Shown here piece by piece: positions 11,421-24,507 of a stretch of DNA of 64,000 nucleotides; the first letter of the stretch is position 1; every line of letters starts with the position of its first letter. This DNA is from Melastoma dodecandrum. Taxonomy: Eukaryota > Streptophyta > Magnoliopsida > Myrtales > Melastomataceae. Under the pieces are notes generated by a model that saw only the letters and a list, made by a program, of their open reading frames with translations, had not been told where the DNA came from and did not search any database. The stretch is taken from contig JARUPY010000537.1 of the NCBI GenBank assembly GCA_029817715.1, positions 3,122,638-3,186,637 of the forward strand, written 5' to 3'. The position numbers and the translations under genes were made by a program.

Positions 11421-14400
11421 ACAGTCTTTCAATCTCTTAGACACTGAAGAATCAATACTCTTTCTAGGCTTTCGGAAAGAACGTGGAAATTCGAAGTGCG
11501 TCTATGCATCTAAGCTTGATGTAGAACGAAGCTTCCCATTACAACCTTTTCATATCTTGGTCAAATTCTATTTAAGAATGATCACTTATAATTAAGGAAA
11601 TATATCTAAGGACATGTTTTTAAAACTAATTTAGCGAACTTGACCAACAAGTTGCCTCCAAATGTGAACGTTGACTTAATATATTATTTATTTAAGTAAG
11701 AATTAATATTAGGTAAACTTAAGTCAATCATCCAATGTTCTCACACACAAAACAATCTCCAACAACGAAATTGTTTCATACACATGCGCTCTACTGTAAG
11801 CATTATATAAACTCCAATAAGCATAGTTATAGCTTATGTTTCCACATAAGCTTATCTCAATGCTAGAGATAGTGGATATGCACGTTGAGCCTACCTAGTA
11901 CACATAACTTCAGTTCTTAGGATTAGATTTCTTTCTTCGTTGAAATCCACCACATAACCCATTTATATTGGTCAGATAATAGAAACTGCCTTCTGCACCC
12001 GAATACCTATGTCTCTGTACACTCAATTAGTACATTAGCAATACTCACACTTTGTCATCATCAAAACATGATTATATCGGTAAAAGAAAAAACATAGAGA
12101 CTCACTAATGTTTCTTCAATTAAAATATTTGAGATACATTTATGGCAGTGGAACCAAAGAAACTCAACAAGAACGAAAGGATTATACTTATTTGTGTAAC
12201 CAAGGGTTAGGAATAGAATATTTTTACCAATGAATGCTGCAAGCTTTAACAGAATATTTACAAAAAAAAAAAAAATTAAGCACAATATAAAATGTTTTGG
12301 CTCTTGAAAAAAAAACGAAATCAATTGATGCTGCGATGACTTTTGAATGTCTTGAATAAATTCAAGACCATTAGTTTGAAACTACTAACAATTATTGAGC
12401 TCCGATTAACCGTGGTTTTGTGTTATTCGAGATGATTCTTTCGCATTCCTCTAGATTTCTTAACGAGGGTCATTTTGAAACTTATACCAGGAAAAGATTG
12501 CATTTGGTATTTTAATGATGCTTATAATAACTCAAGATACAATATTGTTAAAGACTAAAGAAGAATGCAGGAGTCATGATGTCGAACCATGTAAATATTG
12601 GTTGACATCTCAATTAAATTGGGGAACTTAATGTTTATACGTAGAATTTCAGAGGTTAGATTTGTCAAGGAAGGGCCATTTATTTGAGATTCAAAGTAGA
12701 AGTCCAAATTATGGGGATTTGGAAAACAACTCGAGGGGGGCTTTTTATATCGAACATAAATTAATTGATGACAAAAGGGACTAAACTCCAGATGCAGTGT
12801 AGATGTATCTCAAGAACAGAAAACATTTTGTGGGCAGACAATTAAGTTACCATTCAACCACGATATGCATTAAATTCCTATAAATAAGGGCTTACCTAGG
12901 ATTCTCAAATATGTTGTAACTCCCAAATTTGATCCCATGTCTTTGATGATCTGAAGGTTGAAATGAACATATAAAAGGATTGAAAATACTCAGGCTCATA
13001 CGATCAACTCATAAGTCCAAATTTGACAAAGTTGGTTAATTGTCTCTGCCCTCTTTTCCAGCGTCCTGAAAATGTCCAGAAACAGTTCACTGCGTCCTGA
13101 ATTGCCTTGTTTTTAGCAACCACAGTGGGAGATGAAAAATCGTGAAATGTAAAAATCAGAATGGCGAAAATCAACAAATTGTTTGGAGTAGTGACGTATT
13201 TGGAGTTTGATAACGAGATGGAAGAGATGAGGCGTGTTCGGAGTGATTGGAAAAAAGTGCAGTATATACTTCATCACATAGGGATCATGAAAGTGACATT
13301 CGTAGGAAATTTTCGTGGAAGAGTCATATCCGCCATATACTCCGTCACATAGGCATCATGAAATAGAGAGTTTTTATATGAAACCACAAGTTAATTGAAA
13401 TGAGATTTAGAAAGCAACTTAAAATGTGGGACTGGAGAGATTCTCTAGAAGTGATCAAGTCATAACGAGTTATGTTTTCGAGATACAATTGAGAACCGTT
13501 TGGGTATTTCGTTGGAATATCCATGAAGCCCAAACAACCGAGTGATATTCAGGGGTATATCCATAATGAAGACGTGCAAAACTTTTCATTGAAATTCGAT
13601 GGATTTGGTCCACCCAAAGCAATAAAAAAAAGATTAATTAAGTTGAGAAGAGTGAAGTGGAAGGAGTAAAAAAAGGTAAAAGAAAAAGAAATTCAAGAGT
13701 GGAGTCAAGAAGAATATGAACCCACAATCGTAAGGAGTGAAGTGGTTTTCAAAAAGAAAATCGACGCGCACACACTCTCACAATTATGGCTAAGCTTTGA
13801 GTTTTTCGAGATGATGCCTGTCATCACATAATCATATATATGTTTTAGTGTTGTGTATTATATTCAGTCAAAGTTTTTATTTCTTACATTTAAGGGATTC
13901 ATAGTCCAATACTTCATATTATATAAAAATTTACTAAATTAAGCTTTATTTATGAACATTAAAAAAAATCATAATTTAATATTTAATAAGTTTAACTAAA
14001 AGGGCCAACCGTCCCTGACTTGTGGTAAAGATCAAGATTGACCATGATGATGGTGATAATAACTAGTATTGTGTTAACTTCATTTGACGTTGCATCAACT
14101 AATTCGGACTCGATTCGGGTAGGACACTTGGCTATGGCTGATGAGTCTTTTAACAGGGTGACTGTGTATGGTAGTTTTCAAAATCGAGATATCATTAAGC
14201 AAATCCAAACTTCTTACCAGTTAGATCAACCATGTTGGTTACTTATCTTTATACTTGCTTGCTAATATTTTGACCAACTCCACATGCAACCTAAAGAAGG
14301 GTGGGCTTTTGAAAAAGAAAAGCCAGTGAGAAAGAAAATCACAACACTTCTCATCTTGGTCTAGTCTCGATAGACAGTTGGACCGAATCGTGCATAGCTT

Positions 14401-15070
14401 TTCATCCGCACAAAAGAAAAGAAAAAAGAAAAGAAGAGTAAACTATTCATCTAAGGGAGATATATCCTCTTCTTTTGTGCACATAAAAGGCTAACAATAA
14501 TATTGTCTTCTTATCGCGATAATAATAACGACGAGTATTTTTATTACCTAAAATAATTTGAGAAATACGTCGGTAAAACTCATAATTAGTGGAATTAAGT
14601 CCGAGTTCTATAAATGTAAATTTGAATGGAGTAACTTCGAGTTCATTATGGATAGGAGGGTGGAAAGCATGAGTACCCCAAACTAAACTGGGATATTAAA
14701 AATTTCTGAGTTCTTAGCAGTAGTCCACGAATTGTAAGTTTGACCGACCTATTTCGTAAATTATTTTTCGAACCAACGTGATCGAGTAACTAAGCCATGA
14801 TAACCTCTTCACAACCCATAATTAAAATCTATTATTGTAAGCCAAATATTTACTCATTGCCATCTCCACCACATTCGATTCTAAGGCTAAATATTATTCG
14901 GTCCTTCCATTGTGTTGAATCTAGTACAAAAAAAGGAGATAAGCATCAGTCAAGGGAATCTTATTCTTTGGATTTTCCCCAATAAATAACAACTGAAGTG
15001 TCGGGCAATCGTGGGAGTGAGTTCCTCCACTTTTAGTTTCCTTTTTCTCGGCCGCGGTTTCTTTCTACTA
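11421..15070. other. intergenic, no gene supported
   Basis: AT-rich, with only short ORFs (13161-13352 plus, 13533-13345 minus, 14038-14265 plus) without recognisable content. At 12080-12180 there is a block shared with 7190-7320 and 28745-28870 (actcactaa..tcttcaattaaaatatttgag), part of the duplicated CRP surroundings. At 13255-13370 a roughly 40-base sequence (tcatcacataggNatcatgaaa) is repeated twice in direct orientation. Confidence 0.4.
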
Positions 15071-15079
15071 GGTTTTGTC

Positions 15080-15620
15080 ATACCATGGCGTCACAATTAA
15101 TATCATCAATGAATGCAAGCACGACTACGATATCCTCAGGTTCAGTGGAGATGCCACTTCAAACGGACAACAGCGAATCCAACAGGCGCATGGAAGCTTT
15201 TGCCGAAATGATTTCTCAAAGCTTTATGCCCAAGTGGAAATCATGCGGTCCTCACATGGGATGATACTCCCCTTTTAGAGCAATATATGAACCAGTCCAG
15301 CATCAATAAGTTATCATGCGAGACGAAACATCCCAAACCATCTTCACAAGACCGTTTCAATATGCAGAATCGGGCAAGCTCCTTGTAATCAGTGGTTCGT
15401 CCTAATCTCGATGCCTTTTGCCATTCAATCAAAGTCCTTTCATAAGAAATTAAGATTTTGTTTTCTAACAGACTGGGGATCCATTTCCCTTCGGTGGCTT
15501 CCCACAAAACGCGAACAATTGTCCCTTCCTGAGAGTCGTGAACCGGGATGCTTCCCGCATCATCTCCAAAGGTGACTTCCTGGAGTTAGACGAAATCGGA
15601 GGACCTCCATTACCACCTGG
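15080..15620. other. degenerate coding-like sequence, unknown
   Basis: A 59-codon frame starts at ATG 15084 (MASQLISSMNAS..) and the opposite strand has an 88-residue frame (15507-15241). Neither is recognised. On the minus strand, just upstream of 15507, the translation reads TFGDDAGSIPVHDSQEG, closely matching TFRDDEGGLPIHGCRGG on the minus strand at about 18630-18580. The two loci therefore seem to share a degenerate protein-coding element, possibly from a transposon. Confidence 0.3.
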
Positions 15621-15949
15621 GTATTAGGGAACCAGTGAATTTGATGCGATGTACAGTGAGGGTTTATCCGACACGGCATCTCATTACGTTATATCACAAA
15701 CCGCAATATGAAGTATCTAAACTAGACGTACTTAATTGAATTGTTGGTCCTTTGTTTATCACTAAGAAGGGTGTCTAAGTGTTCAAGTTCAGCCAGGATG
15801 TGCTCATTCCTAAGTTGTGTTGTGCCCACCCTCTCGCAAGTGTTTAAGCTTTTCGCTCTTGGGTATGCATGCGATATTATAATCATATTTTGGGGTTTTC
15901 CATTACATTCCTGCAAAGTTTTATGGAACGTTCAGAGTTAACCTGCCAC

Positions 15950-16055
15950 TTCCTTTTGTGGGTTTATCTCCGAACACCCCTTTCGCGGGTTTATCTCCGA
16001 AGTCCCCTCTTGCGGGTATAACTCCGAAAGCTCCTATGGCAGGTTTATCTCAAAA
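15950..16055 (+). repeat. 30-bp imperfect tandem repeat, four units
   Basis: Four units of about 30 bases each carry 'gggtttatctccgaa' variants at regular spacing. In the plus frame from 15958 they read GLSPNTPFA, GLSPKSPLA, GITPKAPMA, GLSQKYPLQ. The frame stays open for 100 codons, to 16260. No gene structure supports real expression. Confidence 0.65.
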
Positions 16056-16154
16056 GTACCCATTGCAGGATGACGATATACTCCTGGCGCAATGCTTTCC
16101 GACGAACACTATATCTCATTGTCAACAACAACGCCTCCCCCATGTTTTGTTCGA

Positions 16155-16270
16155 TCAAGCCCATACGACTTCAACAAGTTATCAAAGTGTTGTTGGATCA
16201 ACCCCACAAGTCCTGATGACTTCACTAAGTTATATAAGTGTTGCTGGATTAAGCCCATAGCCCCGACGAC
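16155..16270 (+). repeat. ~51-bp tandem repeat, two to three units
   Basis: Units begin 'gacttcaacaagttat', 'gacttcactaagttat' and 'gacttcaacaac', each followed by 'aagtgttgNtggat'. They continue the same open frame as the 30-bp repeats just before them. Origin unknown. Confidence 0.5.
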
Positions 16271-16329
16271 TTCAACAACATATCCCCAGAGTAACGTGCC
16301 AAGTGGACCCACGTAGACTTCCGTTAGTT

Positions 16330-18550
16330 GAGTCGGTTAACGGTGGTTAAAATTAATATCATGGCCAAATGTTAGGATGCGTGATGATATTTTGAAAATT
16401 TCAGGATTGATAGGAAAAATTGCCAAACTTTGGGATATAATTGATAATTTGACCTTTATTTTTTAACCCAAAATATATATCTCTTGATGGACATTGAATT
16501 TATAGCCCATGAGGCTATTTTCAAGGATTTGTCTATTAGGCTTAATATTATAAAACGCGCAAGTATTATAGACAAAATATTAGTGTCTACAATAATTTTA
16601 TTTTTTCATCTAAAAAATATGAATAGATGCTTATGTTAACAATTTTAGGGATGAGCATTCGGGTGTTCTAAACCCGAATCAAACCAAATACTAAAATTCT
16701 AAATTCCAAACTTCTAATTTTTTGTCTTCCAAATACGGAACCGAATTCCAATATTCTAAATATCAAAATTATTTCGGTATTTGATTATTTAAAATTTTCA
16801 ATTGGACTGATTATGGGCCCAAAGCCAATTAAAAAATGAAATCCAAGCCCATAACTTTCGAAAACCCGTAAAACATCATACGTTGTGGTTCATGAGATAT
16901 AACCTAAGCCCGTAAACATCTTCCCAACAGCATACCAAGCACAACCCACAAACCCATTTACACCAAAAACCCAATTACTCGACCGACATCCAAAGCAAGG
17001 GCAAAGAAAAACTTAACCCGAAGAGAAGCAATCACGCGAAGGGAGAGGACATAGCGGCGACTTACGGAGATGAGGTGCTGTAGCTCGGCGGAGTTAGGGG
17101 AAGAAGGATTCATCTCGAGAACTCTTGCAAGGACGACGTCAAAAGGTAGTAGCTGACCAGAAGAAAACCTAAGACGGGAATCAAGGGAAGGGGAGATAGA
17201 CTGGATCGGACGTAATCTATCTTGATAATTTTTGTGGGCCGATGGGCATGGACAATGGTCAAAAGCCCAAACGTGAAATGAGTCCGAAAATATTTTGATT
17301 TGTTTGAAATACCGAATTAATTATCAGCTTCATATTGACGATTTATCTTTGTCATAATATATAATTAACACTTGAATAAATAATTTAGCAATAGGGCCAA
17401 ATGAGATGCTTACTTGACAATTTTACTCTTCACAAAAACCACTGTTATGTCGACTAATAAAATTTTGTCGCAATAAACTTAATAGGATAAGGAAATTCAG
17501 AAAAAAATGAAAGACGAAATATTCTATCTCAATAGTTTTATTTTGATAAAATATAATGTTATCGTGACAAATCTTTTTACAGGTGAATAATAAAATTGTT
17601 GTAGTGGTGGGTGGTATGAGAAGTAACCCATCATGGGATTCGTCACTAGGGTAAATTATTCTTAGTCTTAAAGAGAATATTACTCAAAGGAGATATATGC
17701 TCGTGTGGGTGTGGGTGTAGGTGTAGTATCAATGCGTGTGCGTGGAATATGTTGTTAGCGGAAAGCTCTCAAAGTGTTTTGTATTATGATCCCCGTCTCT
17801 GTTTCAACTGCACAATTTGCTCTCCACGTGAGCTTTTTGTCAATCTTGCATTAGAAAACAATATGTTGATAATCAATAGAACTGGCGGAAATTTGGGAGG
17901 AACAAAATACATTATCTTTCATCCGACTTTCGTCCTCAGATGTTTTGGTATTGGGGAGAGCATGCATTGGAATTTTACAGATATTGTGATCGCTGTAAAA
18001 TAAAAGTATGTAGATTAAACAAGAAACAAATACTTGAATTGAAACTGATGGCGGATGTGGTAAGAGTGACAAAGGTAGTAATGAGTGTCGGATGCTGGGT
18101 TCTGGACGGTTTCAGGAAGCTGTGGAAAGACCAAAGATTCTAGACCAACTTAGCCAAATTTAGACTTATAGAATTGATCGTGTGTTTCTCCTTATTTTTT
18201 CTACCTTTTTTATTCCCAGGATCTTGCGATTACCGTTATTCAGTTAGAGATTATCTTTTTAGATCGTGTGCATGACCGAATCTCTATTTTGTAGGAGCCA
18301 TGCACATCGTACTTCAGTTGGTCTCTCTTGGTTTGCCACGTGTCCTATTTTATTTACGTAATCAAACATGAGTCATTCCGGAGTAAGTTTACCCAAGACA
18401 TCATATGTTCTCAAGCTATGGCAGGTTACATGAGACTTACTCGAGATGTGCTTCTCGAGTGATATTTATTCTGAGTCCTTGCTCGAGAGGCGCTCCTCGA
18501 GTAGTGTTCGCGAGTCTTCTCCTCCTCGAACCATTGAGACGGAGCCTAAA
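16330..18550. other. intergenic, no gene supported
   Basis: AT-rich, with a GT-rich simple repeat near 17700-17745 (gtgtgggtgtgggtgtagg). Short ORFs at 17749-18003 and 17940-18143 have no recognisable content. The stretch from about 16645 (gggatgagcattcgggtg) resembles sequences often found at the ends of plant hAT-type elements, but I could not find a matching end. Confidence 0.35.
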
Positions 18551-18552
18551 AT

Positions 18553-18882
18553 TTATATGTCAGCACTGCCTCCTCCCCGACAGCCGTGAATCGGGAGGCC
18601 TCCCTCGTCATCTCGGAAGGTGAGATAAGAAAAGGACATTTCAGTCATTTTACCCGTGGGGAGAAAACAAAGCTTTTCGTCTTCCCAGTCAGAGGGATCA
18701 ACGAATTCTGAAATGCATATAGGGATTACTTTCTCTGTAAGAAGGTACGCCACATAATCCCCTTTCTCAAAGACCGCGATTGGTAGCGTATGGCCCAAAG
18801 TAGTTTTCTCACGACGGCATGATCTGGGAGTAGTTTTCTCTGGCACCACCACTCGTCCTTGTGCAATTTCTCCTGGTAACAC
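18553..18882 (-). pseudogene. unidentified degenerate ORF
   Basis: 109 codons on the minus strand, reading for instance TLPIAVFEKGDYVAYLL and MSFSYLTFRDDEGGLPIHG. The last motif recurs on the minus strand near 15560. This suggests two remains of one coding element, possibly a repeat-encoded protein. I do not recognise the family. Confidence 0.3.
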
Positions 18883-19105
18883 TACACATCTTTGGAGCGG
18901 TTTCTACTACACAAATGTACGAAGTCTTATCCTAGGTTTCGGAGTCGAGAAGGTTTCGAGTTCAGGAAGATGTTCCAGTCGAGAAGACAGGATGTACATT
19001 AAACCGGCAAAGGTGAAGTCGAGATTGGACAGTCATGTTGAAGTAAACAGTCCTATGGCATGAGGTTGAGATCAGTCAGTCGAGGTGGAGCGGCCTGGAA
19101 ACCCG

Positions 19106-19165
19106 ATGAATTGACTCTTGACGATTTCTTATCGGTGGATGGACTCTTGACGATTTCTTACTGGG
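19106..19165 (+). repeat. direct repeat of 'gactcttgacgatttctta'
   Basis: Two copies 31 bases apart, separated by tcggtggat. A third partial copy (tgacgatttctt) is at 26042. It lies in sequence leading into the 3' end of CNL B and could be part of a small unrecognised repeat. Confidence 0.45.
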
Positions 19166-19470
19166 CACATGAATCATCAAGCTCCACCTAAAATATATTT
19201 TATATATTTTTTAAATATATATTTGATTCCTTATAGAATCTCGGAAGAGCCTCGTGCCAATAACGAGTTGTGAACGAATAAAAAGAACGAGAACGATAGA
19301 ATAGCAAGAGAGATCGGGAAGGGAAAATGAAAATCGTTACACTCATTTTCAGATCTCTCATATTTATAGGAAAGAGAGTTACATATGATCAAACAAACAA
19401 ACAACTTTAAAACTAATATCGTCATGTTACGTGAACAGGACTCTTGACACATGAATCATTCCGTTAAAGT

Positions 19471-21719
19471 TTGCATCTGAACGAGGAGGAAACAATTCCA
19501 TCTCATCCATCCATTCCATCCTTCCCCCAATTCTCAATCATCGTAAGGCGGTGAGATCCCTCAACCCCCCACTCCCCAGTTGGTTGATTCAGCTTTTGGC
19601 ATCCCCAAATCACAAGCGATTCCATATTCGGAGGCAATCCTCCTCTAGGTAAGCTCGTGATGCCTTCACAGTATTTAATAGATAGTTCCTTGAGGAATAA
19701 GAGGAGATGCATGTCTTGAGGCAAATTATTCACCTTTGGACAGCTGTCAAGTGTAAAACTGGACAGGTTACAGCAAAGATTAGAGAGGCTCGTGATGCCT
19801 TGGTAGTCTCGTATAGTGAATGATTTGTGCTTGTTATGTCGGGGTGGATATTCTCAGGCAACTCCTTGAGCTCCCAACATTCTCGAAGTAGTAGAGATTG
19901 CAACTCGACCAATTCACAAATTGACTCTGGTAGCACTTCGATCGTGGTGTGAGAAAGGTTGATGGAACGTAAGATCTTCAACTCTCCTATTAGGTCAGGC
20001 AGCTTTCTGACTCGAAAGCAACTTAACGACAACATCCTCATATTCTTCATATTCATTATCAAGTCATATATCACCTCCCCTGAGACGTAGACATTTGGCT
20101 CTCTGAATGTTAAAATTTGGAAAGCCGAAAACGTTCTTAACTTCTTCATTTCGCGGTACACATCAAATCTATTCGAAACATGCCTTTCTCGTCTTTGTGT
20201 AACAATTGATGCATGCCGCACTTTGCCCAACAACTTCCCATGACAGCCGGAACCAACTTTGTACTCATCGGAGGAGAAGTTTGCGAGGTCATTGACCAAA
20301 TCATGCATTGAATAATAAGACTTGTCATCCCTCACTTCCTGAAATAGAGAGACGGCTTCTAACCATCGGAGATTTTCCATCCCCACATTTGACAGTCCCT
20401 TTTTGAAGCAAACCATGTACAATCCATAGTCGAATTACCTCGTCCTGGTCGAACATCTAATCCTTAGGGAATACCGCGCAAGCCGTGAAGCATCTCCTCA
20501 AGTGGACGGGGAGGTGGAGGTAACTTAACTTCAATGCGGGTGGAATGTTTCCCTCTTTGCTCCAAACATCGTGAGATAATGATTCTTTCCGTTCCTTCTC
20601 ATCGAATTTGAATCGAAACATGCCTCCTAACAATTTAATAGAAAGTGGCAACCGCTTACACTTTTCCGCTAATTGCTCTGCAATATCCCGAAGATGATGA
20701 TGTCGTCAAAGTTTTCCTCAACAATAGAGTGATAGGCTAGCAAAGATACGCAATCCTCCAATTTCAGGATGTCCAACCTCACTGGATCAGGATCTCCAAC
20801 CAATCTGGCGACCTTGAGGTTTCTTGTAGTGAGTAGTAATCCTGCTTCCTTTACTCCAAGAATATAAGGGCTTAAGCATAGATTCGAGCTCTTCATACTT
20901 ATCGTTCCAGATGTCATCCAACACAATGAGGACCTTCTTTCCTGAAAGTTTTTCGTGGAGAGAGTTCTGAAGTTGATTCAGATTCTTCTCCACACTAGAC
21001 GAAGAGGGTGCAACATGGTCTAGGATGCTCTTCGTGATGGCGGCCAAGTCAAAGACCTTAGAAACACAAGCCCATGCTTTGACTTCAAATCCCGCTTTGT
21101 GGTATAGCTCCTGTGCCAGGGTAGTTTTACCCAGTCCGCCCATCCCCACTATCGAAACAAAAATAAATGGTCGGAAGGAGCTGCAGGCTTCTTTGGATCT
21201 GGTCTTCGTGCCAACAAACTTGGGCTCGGGCATGGAAGTGTGAGGAAACGAGGCCCGTTGTTGTTTGCTAGATTGCCCGCTAGATTCTGGACTAATCCGA
21301 GCATGGTTATGCGGCTGTGGATTTCATCCCGTCTTTGGGCCACCTCCTCGATCTCTTCGGCCATGTGATGATCCGAGATCAGGGTGGATGGGCTGAACCG
21401 AGAGCAGCAAGCGATCAGGCAGTGGGGAAGTCTAGTGGACTTGGACAGGGCCTGTACCTTTGGTGCCTCCCGCTTGGCTTCAGCAGAGAACTGGTCGAGC
21501 AGATCTTCCATGTTGTAGGCAACGTCCCTGAGGTCAGAGAGCCACGTGGCTGTAGCAGTGTCGCCTTCATCTTCTTTTCCTCGGCAGAATCCAGCACGGC
21601 TTGAATGGTCGGTAGCTTACCTTCCCATGCCTTGAGCTTGTCGGAGATGCCAGTGATCCTGGAATGCTCGTCGAGGAGGAGGGAGCCGATCAGTTTGAGG
21701 CAGGGGAAAGGAAATCCAT
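19471..21719 (-). pseudogene. CNL B: CC-NB-ARC-LRR, frame-broken
   Basis: Starts at ATG 21719 (MDFLSP) but shifts frame after about 8 codons. NB-ARC motifs are visible in pieces: P-loop GMGGLGKTTLAQ (about 21140), kinase-2 VLIVLDDIWND (about 20925), a frame change within RNBS-B (GSRITT), GLPL-type KLLGGM, RNBS-D RCFTACAVFPKD (about 20460) and MHD as YSMHDLVNDLA (about 20310). The first LRRs follow (LPDLIGELKILRSINL). A deletion near 19815 then removes most of the LRR domain and joins to the final repeats at 19733-19503. It would have encoded a cytoplasmic immune receptor; with many frame breaks it is a pseudogene. Its right flank lacks the TBC-linked sequence found beside E and F. Confidence 0.88.
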
Positions 21720-23420
21720 TACTCGCGCAAACTCATTAAGAGGAAGGAATTGACAAGAAAGAAGAGACTTTTCCCAACATTACAAGACTTTTATAAACAT
21801 TTGAGTTCGAGTGTATCATTTGTGATCTTATTAATCAAATATTATTGCCTCTGACTTGCTCAATAATTGTGATTAATCTTCCAATTGTTTCTTTATTGCC
21901 TTGTATTATATTAGATCGAGATTTCATAATTTTTTTTTATCCCAAACAAAAGAAAAGAATGGTTGGTGTGTGGAATTGTTCCTTCATATGGCCAAACTCA
22001 ATGACTGGGACGCCATCAATCATGTATGATTTACTTAAAAATGCGTGTTCCGTATATTCGTTTGAGGTCATATCGCCGGTTCAAATTTATTCCATCAAAC
22101 AGCATACAAAGGGAAATAATGTTGACAAAAAAGAAGACTGTGTAAAGTTTCTACATGATTCATCGTAGGTTAAAACCGTATAAGCAAGCCACGCTCGACG
22201 CTATCAATGGCATCCATGAATTGGCATGAAGACTTTGCCCCATTTCAAGTCATTATTTATAATTTTGAAATGGAATCATTTCACTGCTTTGGTCTGGTCA
22301 AACTCAATAATTTGAATAAATGAATCGTTCGAGTCTTTGTTTATTGTTAGCGATATCGGACAGACCCACACACACGGCCAAAATATTTTGTTTCATTGTG
22401 GTCCACAAATATTTTTGAATCACTCCCATTTCCTGAGTTTTCCGTCTTGAATACTAGAAGAAGAACAGGTAAAACTTTGATGAAGTACTTACTATGAATT
22501 TTATAATTATAAATGAAACCGTTCTCGATGGCCTAAATAAACCTTCAAAATTATACATTTTCGTTGATAATCTGCTTTGTTTGAAATACATAGACAGAAA
22601 TTAATATTGAATCTTAAAAGTTTCTAGGCTAAAAAGTATATAATCTATGATAAAATTAATTGAAAATTTTCACTTACAGGGATAACATTTTCTAATATTT
22701 ATTATTTTTATAAAAACATTTACCGAGAAGGGTGAACCCATATGATTAGTTAATTTAATAAGTCTGTGACTCGAGTTTTGATTCGTAACACGATAACCTT
22801 AATGAGTCGTGTGTCATGTATTTTTTTGATATTTACAAACACAAACTCGTTCAAGACACGATTCATTTATGAAATTGAAGATATGAATTGGAAATAGGGT
22901 ACATATCACATCCATATATTCTTGGCCTAATGAAATAGGGTACAAACACAGTCAGAATTTTCATTTTGACTCTGTTTTGTTGGCCTAATGATTAAAATTA
23001 AGAGGGGTTGAATTAGCATTAATGCCTAAAGGGTAACTTTACAGCGGAAGACTTAATCTCCTGTAAGAACAAACATTTGTGAGATTTCTTTTAACAATAG
23101 AGTTTATCAAACAAAACCCGAAGTGATTTGTCGTATACGTCGTCGATCAGACCAATGGAATGGAAATATTTTTAACAACTTTCAAAACCTTAAATGTTCA
23201 GGTTTAATAGGAGGTGTATAGCAGAATTAGTATAGTACAACCTCCTGTAACTCGTCTATCAACCTTCTGTATCTGTATGGTTACCTTCTGTTTGCGGCTT
23301 CTGTACAATTAACACTTATGAAATAATTATCAAACAAGGGTAAATAAGATACGAGTTTATAGTAGTTCGGTAGAGACTACCTACATCCACTCTCACCCAA
23401 AATGTTTTGATGGTTATACT
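21720..23420. other. intergenic, no gene supported
   Basis: Upstream of CNL B. It starts with a short possible promoter region and then AT-rich sequence. The 107-codon frame at 21845-22168 has no recognisable domain. Confidence 0.4.
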
Positions 23421-24015
23421 AATCGAAACGTATTAGTGATTAGATGATGTGCAAAATATTGTTGTTATAGTTTTCCTATTTTAAAAAACATATCTTAATT
23501 AGAGAAGTTTGTTGTCAGGCTTAACTCTGTAGTATTACAAAAGGTAACCTATTGTTGTACAATGGGTCTCTTTGGGCCTAGGATGGGCTTCTGTGACATC
23601 ATAATACTATTGTACAGTAACCAACGCCAACAGTCCTAAAAGTTCAAACTTTTAAGTGAAAGCGTGCGATATTATATATTTTCATTTTCCACACTATGAC
23701 AAATCATCAAAACCAAGTACAATCACTTTTTAGCATGTGATAAACAAAAAGGTCGTGCATAACATTGTTCCATTTTAATATTAGGCGAGAAAAAATTTTG
23801 TAAAATAGGGCAGATAGTTTCGAACTTCCAGAAATAATACCTAAATTTAAATTTTAGAAGTTCCACTTTGTTAGTAAAGAAATTAAACTTATATTTGGAC
23901 ATAACAACATTTATTTCTTGTTCATTAATATCAACAAAAATCTCGAATACCAAGCTCTACTTTGATGAAAGCCACAGTACAAACAAATCGCTTCCGTAGA
24001 TATGGCTGTTAAGAG

Positions 24016-24470
24016 ATGATGCTAGTGTTGACACTGTTGATGATTGCGATTCTGGTAATGATGCACTCCATCGATATGGCCTTCACGGGAAACTGTGAGC
24101 GAAGATGTGACTTCAAATGTGTGGATCGTGAAGGAAGTGCCTACGAATCCTGCTACAATAAATGTGTACGCGCCAGATGCAAGAAGCCAAACCTGGATCT
24201 CGATTCTTCTTACATTCCAGTTTCTGATCCAAAGATCCAGTGTGGAGCGGAATGCGTTTCTTCTAAATGCATGAACGGTCGCACCGGTACGTTTCAATAT
24301 TCCCCAAAAAGAAAATCATGAATGGCCGAGTCATTTTGAAGCTTAAACTTTTTTTTCGCCGGACGATTTTAAAGTCTTTCTTCGGCTCTTGTTTTGCAGA
24401 TGCTAAGAAGACCCATGATTGCATCAACTCCTGCGTTACTAATTGCGATATAATTCACCAGAAGAACTAG
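24016..24470 (+). CDS. secreted 12-cysteine peptide (CRP), most intact copy
   Basis: Two exons: 24016-24286 and 24400-24470, with a 113-bp intron (GTACGT..TTTTGCAG). They join in frame to a 113-residue protein. Residues 1-24 form a hydrophobic signal peptide (MMLVLTLLMIAILVMMHSID). The mature part has four modules: NCERRCDFKC, SCYNKCVRARC, QCGAECVSSKC and DCINSCVTNC, i.e. twelve cysteines in C-x3-C-x3/4-C spacing, then IIHQKN. The pattern is like plant thionin-like secreted defence peptides or tandem hairpinin-like helices; the family name is inference. An upstream ATG at 24003 would give the ancestral start (MAVK..), but one A has been lost and it is out of frame, so I use 24016. Compared with paralogues, about 400 bases including the TATA box are missing upstream, so transcription is doubtful. 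Confidence 0.7.
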
Positions 24471-24507
24471 TGAATTGTTGTGTCATAGTCATAGCTATGT
24501 TTCGAAA

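Noticed and set aside
16645..17340. hAT element suggested by 'gggatgagcattcgg'
   Set aside because: No matching inverted end and no 8-bp duplication found by eye.
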